Shown: positions 1-13,680, counted from the stretch's first letter. The stretch is 64,000 nt of DNA from Hibiscus mutabilis (GCA_019671005.1 CM033745.1:31399526-31463525), one strand, 5' to 3'. Made by a program: numbers and translations. The notes: generated from the letters alone by a model not told the origin.

Positions 1-875
1 TGTATACCAAACTACTAATTTTTTTACCTCGGTTAAGATTGGAAATTTTGGCAATAATCTGCTAGATTAGTTAAATTTATTCTAAATTATATGTCCATTG
101 AAGAAATTTGAATTTTAGAACTTGTATGCCAACAAGTTACAATGCCAAGTAGCTTGGCAATTGAACTCTAGTTTAGGGAACTTTAGTTTCACTTTACACG
201 AGGTATACATCTAGTCTGTAAAACAAACTTAGGTTCTCTCGACATTGAACTCAGAATAATTTTTAAAAAAAGAGAAACAATGCCAGGGTAGAAAGAAAGA
301 GTAAGGAAACAATGTTTTGCCAAAGGCTGAAATATTTTAGAACACTCCTCTGCCTTAGAGAAAATAATTAACTTGGGTCTTTATGGTTTGCTCACTCTTA
401 GTTCTCAAACTAACATAACTTTAGGGTATGAGTGTAATAGGTTAGATTCCTAATGTAATCTGAATTAACGTGGGTATTCGTGGTTTGCTCCCTCTTATGA
501 CTTATGTCAAATAGTGCATGACACAACCGTAATTTAATGCCAACATTAAAACACCCTTGGCAAACAAATAAAAGATGAAATGATGACAATAATTCTGAGT
601 TTGGGTAGTAAAGTTGGCTATGGGGGTTAAGTAAATTTGATGCATTCATGCACAATTGATGGCCTTAGACTAGACCAATAATGTTGCACTTGAATTCGCT
701 TATCTGCTTGGCATTGATACACTGAATATCTGAGGACAAACCTAGGATCATAATTTGCTAGTTGACAGGTGTTGGGAACCATGGCATTTTTTGCAGAGGT
801 ACTTTCTTGTTTTTTCTATTTTATTATTTTTAGTTGCATTACTTGAGGACAAGCAATGAGCTAGGTTTGGGGGTG
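1..875 (+). mobile_element. 3' untranslated end of a Tat/Athila-like Ty3 retrotransposon, with polypurine tract
   Basis: No long reading frame is present. The last 35 bases read as the usual end of a plant Tat/Athila-type element: GAGGACAAGCAATGAG, then the purine-rich tract AGGTTTGGGGGTGTG at about 863-875, directly followed by TGTTAACTCC, a plausible LTR start. In such elements this tract primes plus-strand DNA synthesis. The rest is AT-rich with recurring ggcattg/gccaag words that are also present at 28560-29230, so both sides of the later insertion probably belong to one old element. The lineage is judged from motif memory only; the polymerase genes lie outside the window. Confidence 0.5.
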
Positions 876-1454
876 TGTTAACTCCTCAAAAGTACTATTT
901 TATGCTTATTTTACAATGTCTTTTCTTTCCCTTTAAGTACATTCAGTTGAATTTAGATGTTAAAATCATACATTTACATAAGGAGTTAAGGAGCTATTTC
1001 ATTGCCAGCGTGAAGGGTTATTTTGCAGGTTTTGATGCAAGACACAGAAAGGCAGACACGACTGAGAAGTGCTGGCACAGAACACATGAAAAGAAGTAGA
1101 GAACAAAGAAACAGTTGGCATAGATGGACCAAACAATCCCAAGCTTGGCTGGTAACGGATTGAAGTCTGATGCTCGGTCAAGGTAGCTGTTGGACCTTGT
1201 ACACGTCAGCCCTTAGATTCAAATCTGGAAAAGATGATCACATGTCTTATCCCTTCCACATTCAAATTTCAAACTCAAAGGCTTATCCTAGGGTTTCCAC
1301 GCAAGCCTATTTAAAGGAAATTAAACAACCACTTGAGGGAGGAAGGAGATAAGAGGCTGTACCGTGGTGAAGAAGAGGGCAACGTGGTTCGACCAGCTTA
1401 GACTGAGAGCTTGGAGCCATTGAAGGGCTGCTTCGATGAACCCCATGCTTTGCC
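876..1454 (+). repeat. LTR start of the Tat/Athila-like element, interrupted at 1455
   Basis: The LTR begins TGTTAACTCC right after the purine tract and holds a possible TATA-like box, CCTATTTAAAGG, at about 1305-1316. It is cut at 1454 by Element 1; the same old sequence probably resumes at 28436. Its right LTR boundary and a matching primer binding site were not found. Confidence 0.45.
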
Positions 1455-1459
1455 CATTT

Positions 1460-4400
1460 TATAATACCTAAAATACCGGTTTAGAAGTATTCTAATATAT
1501 CAAATATAAATTGTTTTGTTTTGATTTGTTTTGTGTTAAATCTAGAAATAGTTAGGTGAGCTTAGGACCAAATTAAAGAAAAGGAAATGTAGATGTCTAA
1601 TTTATTGGCCCAAATTGAAATCTAAGTGAAACAAGAGGTTTGCATGCTACAAATAATTTCTTAGTGGGACATTACACATGTCCTTGCAAAGAAATTTTGG
1701 GGGAGTGGGGTCTCGGTTTTTATCTATGGTGGGAAGGAAAATATGGATAACATGAATCCTTATCCCTTAGAGAGAGGTACATCTGATCCTAATATGGTTT
1801 TAGGATGATTCCAACCCTTCCTTAACTCAAATTCATCTCGGTTAGGGGCTGAAACTTTAGAGAAGCATCGATAGAGAGGAGATTATAGTTTGAATGAGAT
1901 TATCTTGGGTGATAATTGAACAAGACAAGAAAGGAAACATGTTCTTTACTCTCTTTTATTTTGGTTAAGTTTGTATGTGTGTTTAGGAGTTGAAAATGTT
2001 AGCTATAAATGGAATGATCTTGTTTCTATTGAAGTATGGTGTTAGATTGGTGTTTATGATTGAGTAAATGGTTCTAACGAACCTATTTGAGGCTACTATT
2101 ATCATGATATGTTTTTGAAATTTTGGAATAATCATGGACCATTATGTTATTGTGAAATTATGCTTGAGCTTGAATTTGGTCACTTTGCTTGATATAAATC
2201 AATCAGAGATATGTATTGATTGGTAGTCTAATTGGGACTACTAATGAATAATTTGATTTGAGACTGTTTTGATAAAATAAAACAGGGGAGGGTTGTTTTG
2301 CTAAATTTAGGGACTATTTTATAGTCAAAAGGGTTGTTTTTGTAACTATAATAGGCTGCTTTGTAAACCTAAAATTAAGGACTGTTTTGCAATTAAAGAT
2401 GGACTATTTTGGCAACTAAATGGACTATTTGAAAAACTCAATTAAAGGGATGTTTTGCAAAAATTATAAGGGCAGTTTTGGTTATTTAGATAGGGGTTGC
2501 TTCATAAATTATAGGGATTGTTTTGTACATTAAACATGGGCTACTTTGCAAGAATAAAAGGGGACTGCATTGTAATAAATTGGATTGTTTTGTACATTAA
2601 ATAAGGGTTGTTTTATAGTTCAAATGAATGACTTTGTAAATCAAACTATAGACATTTTTTATAAGCTAAAAGTGGATTGTTTTCATGAATTAGTAATAAC
2701 CTATTTAGTTGAGTTTTAGGACTATTTTGATTGGCATGATAGATTATGACAAAATTAGGTACATTATGAATCAAATGTATACACATGATTATATGATGTT
2801 TGAATGTGTTGTATCCTTAAATATAAGTTTCAAAGAAATTGATATATCTCTATTGTCTTCCTTTAGAGCAAGATCAAGTGGAAGACAATAGAGCTAGGAA
2901 TGATAAAGCTTTGGATAATCAACTTGGCATCGTGATAAAAGATCGAAACTAGTCTTCCAACATTTGAGTGTAGTTAAAGCCTCAGGATAGTTGTGAAACC
3001 TTCCTGACCATTCTTTGTTGTTTTAATTACGTTGTTTTATCTTTGAATTAAGCTATGCATAAATGAGCTTGGATTTGAGGTAAGCACCTAAATGTTATGT
3101 ATTATATGATATGTAATACTTGATTTAATGTTATGCTCTTAGTGAGACTTATAGATGCTTATACATGCTTGTTAAGTAACCTTTGCCATGCTATCATTCG
3201 ATTAAGAGATGTGTATGAATTGAAAATCTTATATGAAGTGTATATGTGCTTGATATGATAAACATTAAGCCATGTTCAAATGATACTCCGATTAAGGAGC
3301 TATGCTTATTTCTGATTCAGATATGATAAGTTTAAAATTAAAGCCTTGGTTTCGAGTCAGTCGTAGGTATAGTTGGCATGCCATAGAGTCCATAGAGCTG
3401 GTATTTTGGGGTGGACTATGGTCCTGGACTACGATCCTTATGAGGCGACAATAGGAGGGATGTGTTTTGGTCACTTAGCGATAATATGAGGGATTTACCG
3501 ATACTTTGAGTACCTAACTTTGGTGACAATTGGTTCGGGATTTGTGTACCTAGGATGCTTGATTACAAAGGTTATGATAATTTAAAATAACAAAATTTAT
3601 ATGCTAAATTAACAAACTATATTGTTACTTGAATGACAAGCAATACGTGCCTACTTGATACTTGTTTTATACATTGTAAAGAAAGAATGTTATGTTCGAG
3701 TAACATGATATAATCATTTGTTATCTAACCTTGAGTTAAAGTCTGGTATAACTTTAATTGATCTTAGTATGAAAGGATAGACATGAATGTTTATAGATTG
3801 CTCAACTTATGCTTCTAGTTACTGGGGTTATGATTGACACATTATCCAAACTATTAAGAGAAAAGGTTTCTTGCATGACAAGTAAAGCTAAGCTAAGCTA
3901 TATTTAGGTTCATGAATTGAAGTATGTTAATGTACCTTAAATTGGTTACGATATAGTTGTATTTTAGACTTTTTGATCCAATGATATACATGTAAGAGTG
4001 GCTGATTTGATTATTAAGGTCATAAGAACTCTAATAAGCATATTTATTAACTATGTTAGCAATCTAATTAAATGCTCATATTATTAGTAAAACCTAGATT
4101 TGTAATATTTGGAATCTTTAAAAGAAATAAATGATGCTATGTTTCGAATGTGGTAGTTAAAGTTTACAAATGACCAATTCTAGACCGGATGCATTATAGG
4201 TATTTTCTTGAAAATGCTTTGCGGGGATAACAAAGCTAGTTATAAGATGTCTTTTGATGCTTGCTTCTAATTTCACTTGTTCTACCTCTCTAAGTGTGTA
4301 CTTATTATGTCTACTTCGATTATGTTTCGGGATAATTTTTTAATGGTTGCTTTTCGGGAGCTCGATCAAGTTCACAAGTACATCATTGTATGATTTGTTA

Positions 4401-5372
4401 ATCTTTTATTTGGAACTCCTAGTTGGTGGCATCATGCTTGTATTATGCATAGAGGATGTCTTTTGATTACTTTGAGAGTATTGCTTATAAACATTGGATT
4501 TATGTATAAATGAATGTATATAGTTTCTCTAATACTTGGTTGAATGCTTTGCTAATATAATGAAAAGTATTCAGATGAATGATATATAGATATATATGTA
4601 ACTTAAACTTGACTAATGTGTTTGTACATGAAATAGGTGTTATGATCATAGTGTGGTTGTCTATTATGCATAGGTGTATAGAAGTCTTATCTATACCTGG
4701 ATTACAATATATTATTGTTATGGATGTTGGTGTATGTACATATACACATACATGTGTTCTAGGATGGCTTGTGCATGCTTAGTATGAATGATACTAGATT
4801 AGGTGAATGGTTAATGGTTGAGTTTGACCCGTGTAATTATTAAGGTGACTCTTAGGTTTGGTCAAGCTATTTGATTTAAGGATTGTATGATATTGTTCTT
4901 GAAATTTCTTTATGTTAGACTATGGAGTTAGTTCATGCTGGAAATGTTGAGTAAGCCATAGTATGGTTTGAATGTTACCTTCCTCCTTAAGCAATCGAAA
5001 AACATTTACTAAACCCTTCTTAATTTGAACTTTGACATAAGAAAATACTGTCTCTCCATTAATAAAAGATCTAGTTTGGGAATTTTATGCTATCAATAAG
5101 TAATGAATGAATAATTAAGGTTAGTTTCTTAAAACCTTAAATGATTCTAATCCTAAATTTCTCGATCTAATATGCTTTTCTTTGCAAGTAATCTAAAGTT
5201 AATTTAAGATTGCTCTAATAGAACGAAAGTTAGCATGATTTAATCAATGATTTTTTGTGGCTTCCCTTGTTTTGCTTGTGTCTCCAATCTTTGAATCACT
5301 GGTTGTTTACTTTTGGTTGTCGTAATGCTTCTTAGCTTGATTTAACTCTTAAATCCATTAAAGGGTGTTACA
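1460..5372 (+). repeat. Element 1 5' LTR (about 3.9 kb)
   Basis: It runs from TATAATACC (TG mutated to TA) to GGGTGTTACA. It contains the GGACTGTTTTG word array (about 2255-2720), a decayed splice-donor-like TTGAGTGTAGTT near 2968, the palindrome-rich core GGCATGCCATAGAG at about 3376-3545, a decayed acceptor (TTTCGGG near 4325), and the CTCCTAG...GGTGGCAT block at 4414-4432 that pairs with the leader. There is no coding content; short frames inside it are chance. The same landmarks recur in order at 8331-11632. Confidence 0.85.
2255..2720 (+). repeat. Degenerate GGACTGTTTTG word array in Element 1 5' LTR
   Basis: About 20 copies of a loose word (GGACTGTTTTGYAA and variants such as GGGTTGTTTTG, GGACTATTTTG) follow each other at intervals of roughly 20-35 bases, all in the same orientation. 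The spacers are AT-rich and unlike one another. Confidence 0.6.
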
Positions 5373-5377
5373 TTTAT

Positions 5378-5417
5378 TGGTATTAGAGTTAGAGTTTAGT
5401 AGATTCTAGGACTAAAC
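5378..5417 (+). promoter_or_regulatory. Primer binding site and adjacent hairpin, Element 1
   Basis: TGGTATTAGAGTT (5378-5390) lies five bases after the LTR end and matches the initiator-Met-tRNA-type site (TGGTATCAGAGC) with few changes. Right after it, GTTTAGTA (5394-5401) and GACTAAAC (5410-5417) form a stem with one mismatch around an 8-base loop. The same arrangement follows the primer site of Elements 3, 4 and 6. Confidence 0.75.
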
Positions 5418-5444
5418 CGAGCCTTGTTGAATAATCATTTGATT

Positions 5445-5463
5445 CATGTGCCCCCTAGGAGTT
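5445..5463 (+). promoter_or_regulatory. Leader block complementary to the LTR block at 4414-4432
   Basis: The sense strand reads CATGTGCCCC CTAGGAGTT. Its second half is the exact reverse complement of AACTCCTAG in the LTR, and its first half matches with two changes. The equivalent blocks of Elements 3, 4 and 6 sit at the same distance (about 27-35 bases) beyond the hairpin. Confidence 0.55.
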
Positions 5464-5499
5464 ACATTTGATAAGAACTTATGATTTATGATTGATATG

Positions 5500-8330
5500 A
5501 GCTCTTTTGTATTTTGATAGTTAAAGTAAGTGTTTGAAACATACCTAGCTCGGGACAACGAGAGCCTGGCTAAATCCTTTAATGAAGGGGGAAGAGTAAG
5601 GATGAATTAGGAATATCAAAATCCTTAGAATGCTGCTAAGCAATATCAAGAAGCTCCTCTAATCCATCCTATACAGTAAGAATATTTTCTTAGTATAAGG
5701 GAAATATCCAATCAATTTGTAGCTTCTATGACTCAAAACCCTTCAACTCCTTTCGTTCTTCCTCTGGTTGTGCAACTAAGGGTTTCGATAAACAAGTTAG
5801 CTTAATATAGAAGCTTATATCTTCGTGAGTACAATCGAATTGTACTCAAATCCTGAATATGTCTTGTTTGATTCTGGATCAACTCATTTCTTTATATATT
5901 CCACCCTCATTGAGATATTTAAGTAAATTCTCGAATCTACAAATTTTAATCTTGTTGCCACCAATTCTTTAGGAGATAGAGTTGGGGTAAACCGAGTGTA
6001 TAAGAATTAGTCCCTTGTTCATACGAGAAATTCCTTTTCCTGCTGATCATATAGCTCTACCATTCAATGAAATCGACCTTTTGGATTAGATTGGCTAGGT
6101 AAACGCCATGCCTGGGGTAGATTGATGTAAGAAAAGACTTTTCTTTCAAGGTTTGGAGAAGAATCTATACTTTGATAAATAAGAAATCATACGAACCAAA
6201 TTCATGTGTTTTCTGTTATATCTGATGATAATGTGATTGAATCCACTCGTAAATTTATCTTAGTTTTACCTAAAGCTTCTAATATGTATTTCTCGAGGAA
6301 CTTTTGGGATTACCTCTGACACGAGAAATTGAATTTGGGGTTGAAGATTTGCTTGATCAACATAAGAATGCTATGGTGCTTTCCAAGATCGATCTTCGAA
6401 CAGGATATTACTAGATGAAAGTCAAGAAAACTAATGTACCAAAGATTTCATTCATGACTTGATGTGGTCATTGCAAATTTCTTGTAATACCTTTTTGGCC
6501 AATCAAATGCTTCAGCTGTATATATATTTATATAGACCTTATGAACCGAGTCTTTAAGCCCAATTTAGAAAAACTTGTGGTAGTCTTCATCGATAGTATT
6601 CTTATCTATTCTAAAGGTAAGGATGAACCTTCGAAACGCCTTCAAAATTGTTCTGCAAATTTGTCAAGACCATTAGCTCTATGCAATATTCTTCAAATGA
6701 GAATTTTGGATATCCGAAGTGTCTTTCCTTAGTCATGTATTAATTACAGAAGGTATTAAGGTTGATCCAAGAAAGATTCAATCAATTATTGATTGGAGAC
6801 TTGCGAGAAATGTTAATGAAATTAGAAGTTTTTTTGAGTTAGCTGGGTATTAATAGAATTTTTTCAGAGAGTTTTCCATCTTGGCCACCCTTTAACCAAA
6901 CTTCTTCGAAAGAATCCCTTTTGTATGATCGAAAAACCAACAACGAAGTTTTGATCAGTTGAAGTAAATCCTTGCTTATTCTCATTTTATTAGTTACAAA
7001 AGAATCGATAGCTTTTAACCGAACTACAAGATCGATCTGACTTGATTTCGAGAATCAAGACTCTTCAGCAATCAGATCTTGAACTTCAAAATATTTTGCT
7101 TAAGATAAAAGATGAACCTAATTCATTTCTCTCTAAAGTCTAATGGATTTACTCTATTTTTGAAATAGGGTTTGTGTACCAAATGATGAAAACCTTAGGG
7201 GGAAATGCTCTAGGAAGCTCATAGTATCCAAGTGTTTGACTTGTCAAAAAGTTAATGCTGAACATTGGGTTCCTACGGGACTCCTGAAACCTATCGAACT
7301 ACCTCAGTGGAAATGGGAACGTATAGCCATGGATTTTGTAAGTGGGTTACCCTTATCTCCCAAGAAAAATGATGCAATTTGGGTGATAATTGATAGATCC
7401 TCCAATTTTGCACATTTCTTATCTGCTCGAATGAGTTTGAGTTTGGACAATTTAGTCAAATTTTATATTAGTGAAATCATTCGATTACATGGTGTTCCTA
7501 CATCTATAATCTTGGATCGAGATCCTTGGTTCACCTCAAGATTTTAGAGTTCTTTACAAAAGGCTTTAGAGACCAAGACAATCTCAGTACAACCTTTCAT
7601 CCTCAGGCTGATGGTCAATCGGAGAGAGTGGTTCAAATTCTAAAAGATATGCTTTGTGCTTGTGTAATCGATTTTGGAAAGATTTGGGTGAAATCCTTAC
7701 CTTTGGATAAGTTTGTCTACAATAACAGTTATTAGACATCCATCCAGATGGCTTCCTTTGCAGCTCTTTACGGAAGAAAAGTGCAAAACTCCTCTGTGTT
7801 GGTCAGAACTAGGGGAAAGTAAGGCCCTAGGACTCGAGCTTCTCGTAGAAGACTAAAAGAAGCCTTTGATAGACAAAGTCATACACTAATCATAAAAGGA
7901 GGGTATACAACATGTTGTAGGAGATGATGTATTTATAAAGGTCTCTCCATGGAAGAAAGTATTTAGATTTGAGATGAAAGAAAAGCTTAGTACTCATTTC
8001 TTTGGACCCTTTGAGATAATGGAAAGGATTGGTCCAGTTACATATTGTTTAGCTCTTCCTAATTAGTTAAACAAGATCCATAACGTGTTTCATGTCTCGA
8101 CGCTTCGTAAATACTGATCAGATCCTTCCTAAGTGTTAGAACCTAAAGAGTTGGATCTTAATCCCGGTCTATCTTATGAAGAAGAACCAGTTCAGATCTT
8201 GGATCGTGAGTTTTAAAAGACTTCGTAACAAGTCTATTCCCTTTGTAAAATGTTATGGAAGAATCACAAGTTTGAAGAGGCTACTTGGAAATCTGAGGCA
8301 GCTATGAAGGATCAATACCCCCATCTAGAA
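5500..8330 (+). pseudogene. Element 1 gag-pol remnant (protease, RT, integrase, chromodomain pieces)
   Basis: Gag is barely recognisable. A protease active site LFDSGSTHF is at about 5864-5890. RT survives as GLPLTREIEFGVE (about 6312), SKIDLRTGYY (about 6384) and FIDSILIYS (about 6586), where the second catalytic Asp of the usual FIDD is Ser. RNase H is almost entirely lost. Integrase is readable at 7236-7547 (MDFVSGLP; the usual SDRDPRF is now LDRDPWF) and 7526-7735 (FHPQADGQSERVV), in different frames. The C-terminal chromodomain-type tail ends ATWKSEAAMKDQYPHL at about 8322 and then fuses into the 3' LTR. At least eight stops or frameshifts are visible, so no enzyme can be made. Confidence 0.85.
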
Positions 8331-11300
8331 ATAGTTAGGTAGCTTAGGACCAAATTAAAGAAAAGGAAATGTGGAGGTCTAATTTATTGGGCCAAATTAA
8401 AATCTAAGTGAAACAAGAGGTTTGCATGCTAAAGATTTTTTCTTAGTGGGACATTACACATGTCCTTGCAAGAGAAATTGTGGGGGGGGTCTCAGTTTTT
8501 ATATATGGTGTGAAGGAGGAGGAGGATAACCTAGAGAGGGATAGAGTCAATCCTTCTATGGTTTTAGGATGATTGCAACCCTTTCTTCACTCAAATTTAT
8601 CTCGGTTAGGGGTTGAAACTTTAAAGAAGCTTCGACGGAGAGGAGATTAGAGTTTAATTGAGATTATCTTGGGTGATAATCAAACAAGACAAGAAAGGTA
8701 ACATGTTCTTTACTCTCATTTGTTTTGGTTAAGTTCGTATGTATGTTTAGGAGTTGAAAATGTTAGCTAGAAATGGAATGATCTTGTTTCCATTGAAGTA
8801 TGGTGTTAGATTGGAGTTTATGATTGAGTAAATGGTTCGAACGAACCTATTTGAGGATGCTATTATCATGATATGATTTAGAAATTTTAGAATAGTCATC
8901 AATCATTATGTTATTGTGAAATTATGCTTGAGCTTGAATCTTGTCACTTTGCTTGCTAGAATTCAATTAGGGACTATTATAAGTTGAAAAGAATTGCTAA
9001 AGACTGTTTTAGTAGATTATAAAGGGGTTGAATTTTGAATCAGAGATATGTATTGATTGGTAATCTAATTGGGACTGTTTTACTAATGAATAAATTGATT
9101 TGAAACAATTTTGATAAAATAAAATAAGGGAGTGCTGTTTTGCAAAATTTAGGGACTGCTTTGCAGTCAAAAGGGGCTGTTTTTGAAACTATAATGGGTT
9201 GCTTTGTAAACCTGAAATTAAGGACTATTTTGCAATTAAAGAGGGACTGTTTTGGCAACTAAATGGACTGTTTTATAAACTCAATTAAAGGGTTGTTTTG
9301 CAAAAATTATAAGGGCAGTTTTGGTGATATAGACATGGGTTGCTTTATAAATTATAGGGATTGTTTGGTACATTAAACAGGGGGCTACTTTGCAAGACTA
9401 AAAGGGGACTGCTTTGTAATAAATTAGACTATTTTGTATATTAAATATGGGTTGTTTTACAGTCAAATGAATGACTTTGTAGATCAAACTATAGACAGTT
9501 TTTATAAGCTAAAAGTGGACTATTTTCATGAATTAATAAAAACCTATTTAGTTGGGTTTTAGGACTATTTTGATTGGCATGATAGATTATGACAAAATTA
9601 GGTACATTATGAATCAAATGTATGCACATGATTATGTGATGTTTAAATGTGTTGTATACTAATAGATAAGTTTCAAAGACAATGATATATCACAGTTGTC
9701 TTCCTTTAGAGCAAGATCAAGTGGAAGGCAATAGAGCTAGGAAGGATAAAGCTTTGGACAATCAACTTGGCATCGAGATAAAGGATAGAAACTAGTCTAC
9801 CAACCTGTGACTGTAGTTAAAGCCTCGGGATAGTTGTGAAACCTTCTCGACCATTCTTTGTTGTTTTAATTATGTTGTTTTCTCGTGAAAATCATATATG
9901 AAGTGTATATGTGCTTGATATGATAAATAATAAGTCATGTTCATATGATACTCTGATTAAGGAGATATGCTCATTTTTGATTTTGATATGATAAGATTAA
10001 AATAAAGCCTTGTTTTCCAGTCAGTCATATGTATAGTTGGCATGCCATAGAGTCCATAGAGCTCGTATTTGGGGTGGACTATGGTCCTTATGAGGAGACA
10101 GTAAAAGGGATGTGTTTTGGTCACTTGGAGACAATAGGAGGGATTTACCGGTACTTTGAATACCTTATTTTGGCGATAGTTAGTTGGGGATTCATGTACC
10201 TAGGCTGTTTGACTACCAATATTATGATAATTTAAAAATAATGAGATTTATATGCGAAATTAACGAATTATATTGTTACTTGAATGAGAAGCAATACTTG
10301 CCTACTTGATACTTGTTTTATACAGAGTAAAGAAATAATGATATGCTTGATTAACATGATATAATCATTTATTATCTAATCTTGAGTTAAATTATGGTAT
10401 AAATTTAATTGATCTTAGTATGAAAGGATAGACATCAATGTTTATAGATTACTCAACTTATGCTTCTAGTTACTGGGGTTATGATTGACACATTATCCAA
10501 ACTATTACGATAAAAGGGTTCTTGCATGACAAGTAAAGCTAAGCTAAGCTATATTTGGGTTCATGAATTGAATTATGTCAATGTACCTTAAATTGGTTAC
10601 GATATTGTTGTATTATAGACTTTTTGATCCAGTGATATACATGTAAGAGTGGTTGATTTGATTATTAAGGTTATACGAACACTATTAAGCATATTTATTA
10701 ACTATGTTAGCAATCCAATTATATGCTCGTATGATTAGTAAAACCTAGATATGTAATATTTAGATTCTTTAAAAGAAAGAAATGATGATATGTTTCAAAT
10801 GTGGTAGTTACAGTTTACAAATGAACAATTCTAGACTAGAGCATTATAGGTTATTGCTTGAAAATACTTAGAGGGGATAACTAAGCTAGTTATAAGATGT
10901 CTTTTGATGATTGATTATAATTTCACTTGTTCAACCTCAATAAGTGTGTACTTATTATGTCTACTTCGATTATGTTTCAGGGTAATTTTTGTAATGGTTG
11001 CTTTTCGAGAGTTCGGTCAAGTTCACAAGTTCATAAGTTTATGATTTGTTAATCTTTTGTTTGGAAATCCTAGCTGGTGGCATCATGCTTGTATTATGCA
11101 TAGAGGATGTCTTTTCATTTCTTTGAGAACAATGGTTATAAGCATTCAATTTATGTATAGATGAATGTATATAGTTTCTCTAATACTTGATTGAATGTTT
11201 TGCTAATATATTGATAGGGATTCAGATGAATGATATATAGATATATACGTAACTTAAACTTGACTAATGTGTTTTTACTTGAAATGGGTGTTATGATCAT

Positions 11301-11632
11301 AGTGTGGTTGTCTATTATGCATAGGTGTATAGAAGTCTTATCTATACCTGGATTACAATATATTATTGTTATGGATGTTGGTGTATGTACATATATACAT
11401 ATATGTGTTCTAGGATGGCTTGCGCATGCTTAGTATGAATGATACTAGATTAGGTGAATGGTTGATGGTTGAGTTTGACCTATGTAATTATTAAGGTGAC
11501 TCTTAGGTTTGGTCAAGCTATTTGAGTTAAGGATTGTATGATAATGTTCTTGAAATTTCTTTGTGTTAGACTGTGGAGTTAGTTCATGTTGGAAATGTTG
11601 AGTAAGCCATAGTATGGTTTGAATGCTACCTT
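8331..11632 (+). repeat. Element 1 3' LTR, proximal part (first ~80 bases deleted)
   Basis: It matches the 5' LTR from about position 1543 onward (TCTAGAAATAGTTAGG is shared). The polypurine tract and the first ~80 bases of the LTR are missing. The deletion joins the chromodomain tail CCCCCATCTAGAAATAG directly to the LTR interior. The LTR is then interrupted at 11632 and resumes at 28041. It includes a second copy of the word array (about 9000-9560), the conserved core (10020-10210), a preserved acceptor TTTCAGGGTAA (about 10977) and the CTAGCTGGTGGCAT block (11065-11083). Confidence 0.85.
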
Positions 11633-12239
11633 TGTAATACCCTAAAATGTAGTTTAACACTAATTTTTGTGTGACTTAAATTGGTTTAAGATATCTGTGC
11701 ATCACATAATTAAATGAGTTAAGGACTAATAAAGGAGTTTGTAAAGTATGATAGTTAAATTAGAAAGGACTAAATTGTAATCCTTAACTTCTTATAGATT
11801 TTAATGTAAACTAAGCCTTAATATGGGGTCTTGTACACTTGCTATCTTGTGAGAGAGGCAAGTGTTTGGGGAAAGATGACTCACGGTTTAGAGGAAATGA
11901 AAGATGAACAAAATGTTATCATCTTCCTCCTTCTTCCCTTTTTCCTCCATGACCGAAAGCTAGGGTGTAGTGATAGAGAGTTTGATTTTTTGGATTAATC
12001 TAGCTCAAATTGGTGGACTTTGTTCGAATAGCTTCTTGATAGGAAGGTAATTATCTTATTCCTATTTTCATTCAAGTGAAAAAGGTGTTTGATGGTAGAT
12101 ATGAATGTATATAATAAGAGAATTGTTAGAAATGCTAGAATATTGAGTTAAAATTATAGTAATTTTAGTGAATTTGGTAACACCATGATTGATATGCTTG
12201 TATTGTTGAGTTAAGAATCAAACCATGTTCACTTTTCTT

Positions 12240-12960
12240 GATAATATTGTATAAAGGACTGTTTGTACTCTCATAAATGTATATCTAGGAATTAAGGACT
12301 GATTTGATCATATGGATATTGCTTAAAACTATTTCGAGCATGAAAAAGTATATATATGAAAAATAGGGCAGATTTGAAATTACATAAACATTAAGGACTA
12401 TTCTGTGGATATATGTATGTTAGAAACTGTTTTGCATGTATACAAATGCATAGAGGACTGTTTTGAAGTATAAAATATGTATACCAGTATAATCAATCAA
12501 TATGGCATGAATACAAAGCTAGTGAACTGTTTTGAGTAGATATATAGAAAATCTGGATTACTTTGTATGCATATATAAATTTTGAGGGACTGTTTTATGG
12601 TATAAAAATGTGTGTGCAAGAGTAGGGGACTGATATGAAAGTATAGGAACACATATGGGACTGTTTTGAACGTGTGTAAATGTATATAGATATTTGGGGT
12701 TGTTTTTCTTTGATATGAAGAATAAGTGGACTGTTTTGATATACAAAAATATATAGGAGTAAAATTGCCCAGTTTTGTGTATATATGAGCAATTGAGGAG
12801 TGTTTCCGTATCTATGTATGTGATGCATATGTAATCAAGAATTGTTTGGACACTTGAGTTGCCATGGAGTGTTTTGTGTGATATGAAATATACCTTTGAA
12901 CAATTGAGTAGTTTCAAATGAATGATTGTTAGGGAATTGTTCTAATACATGGTTGCATTA
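12240..12960 (+). repeat. GGACTGTTTTG word array in Element 2 LTR
   Basis: About 16 copies of GGACTGTTTTG-like words (for example near 12453, 12586, 12657 and 12727) lie at roughly 30-50 base intervals, all in the same orientation. The word is that of Element 1, but the spacers are different (rich in TATATG). Short reverse-strand frames across this stretch are by-products of the repeated word. Confidence 0.6.
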
Positions 12961-13680
12961 TTTGTCACATTAGACCAAGAAGCAATTGAAGGTGTAAAGG
13001 CTAAGATAGATCAAACCGTAGATAAGCAAAAGGGTATCATGATTCGGGAACAAAACTAGCACAGAATAAACTATGAGTGTAGTTTAAAGTCTCGTGATAG
13101 GTTAGTAACTTTCTCGAGCATTTCTTGCTGATTTTATTTCATTGTCCCTAAATGATAAGTATGATGATATGTACCACTTGATCATGATATGCTTTATTTG
13201 AACTTGTTCATATGTTTACAATGAAAACTATACATGGTGCATGTTTGATAGTAATCTTTGCTAAACTACCATTCGATTAAGACGAGGGATACAATGTGGA
13301 ATTCATAAATTGAATACATGTCTCATATGAAAAGAACAATAAGTTGGTCCATATGATATTCTGACTAAGGAGCTTTGCTCATTTTGCCTTTGATACGATA
13401 ATATTAAATTAAAAATGTTGATATGTTATGTATAAGCCTTGCTTATGTAAGTATATGAATTTGAAGCTATGCTCACCTCTGATAAGAATCAAGATATGCT
13501 CTTTTGATTAAATGAACTTAGAGCTATGCTCATATTGGGAGTTATATTTGTATATGGGGTTGATAAGTCAAGCAATATGATATGTTATTCGATTATCTTA
13601 ATAAGGAGCTAAGCTCAACTCTGATTCTAATAAGATGTGAAATAATTGAAAAGCCTTGGTTTCAAGTCAGTCATAGGTAT

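Noticed and set aside
10029..10235. 68-codon plus-strand frame (MYSWHAIESIELVFGV)
   Set aside because: It covers the conserved LTR core, but the other core copies have indels that break the frame, so it is not a conserved peptide.
12558..12917. 119-codon minus-strand frame in Element 2 LTR
   Set aside because: It is the reverse of the GGACTGTTTTG word array; composition is explained by the repeated word.
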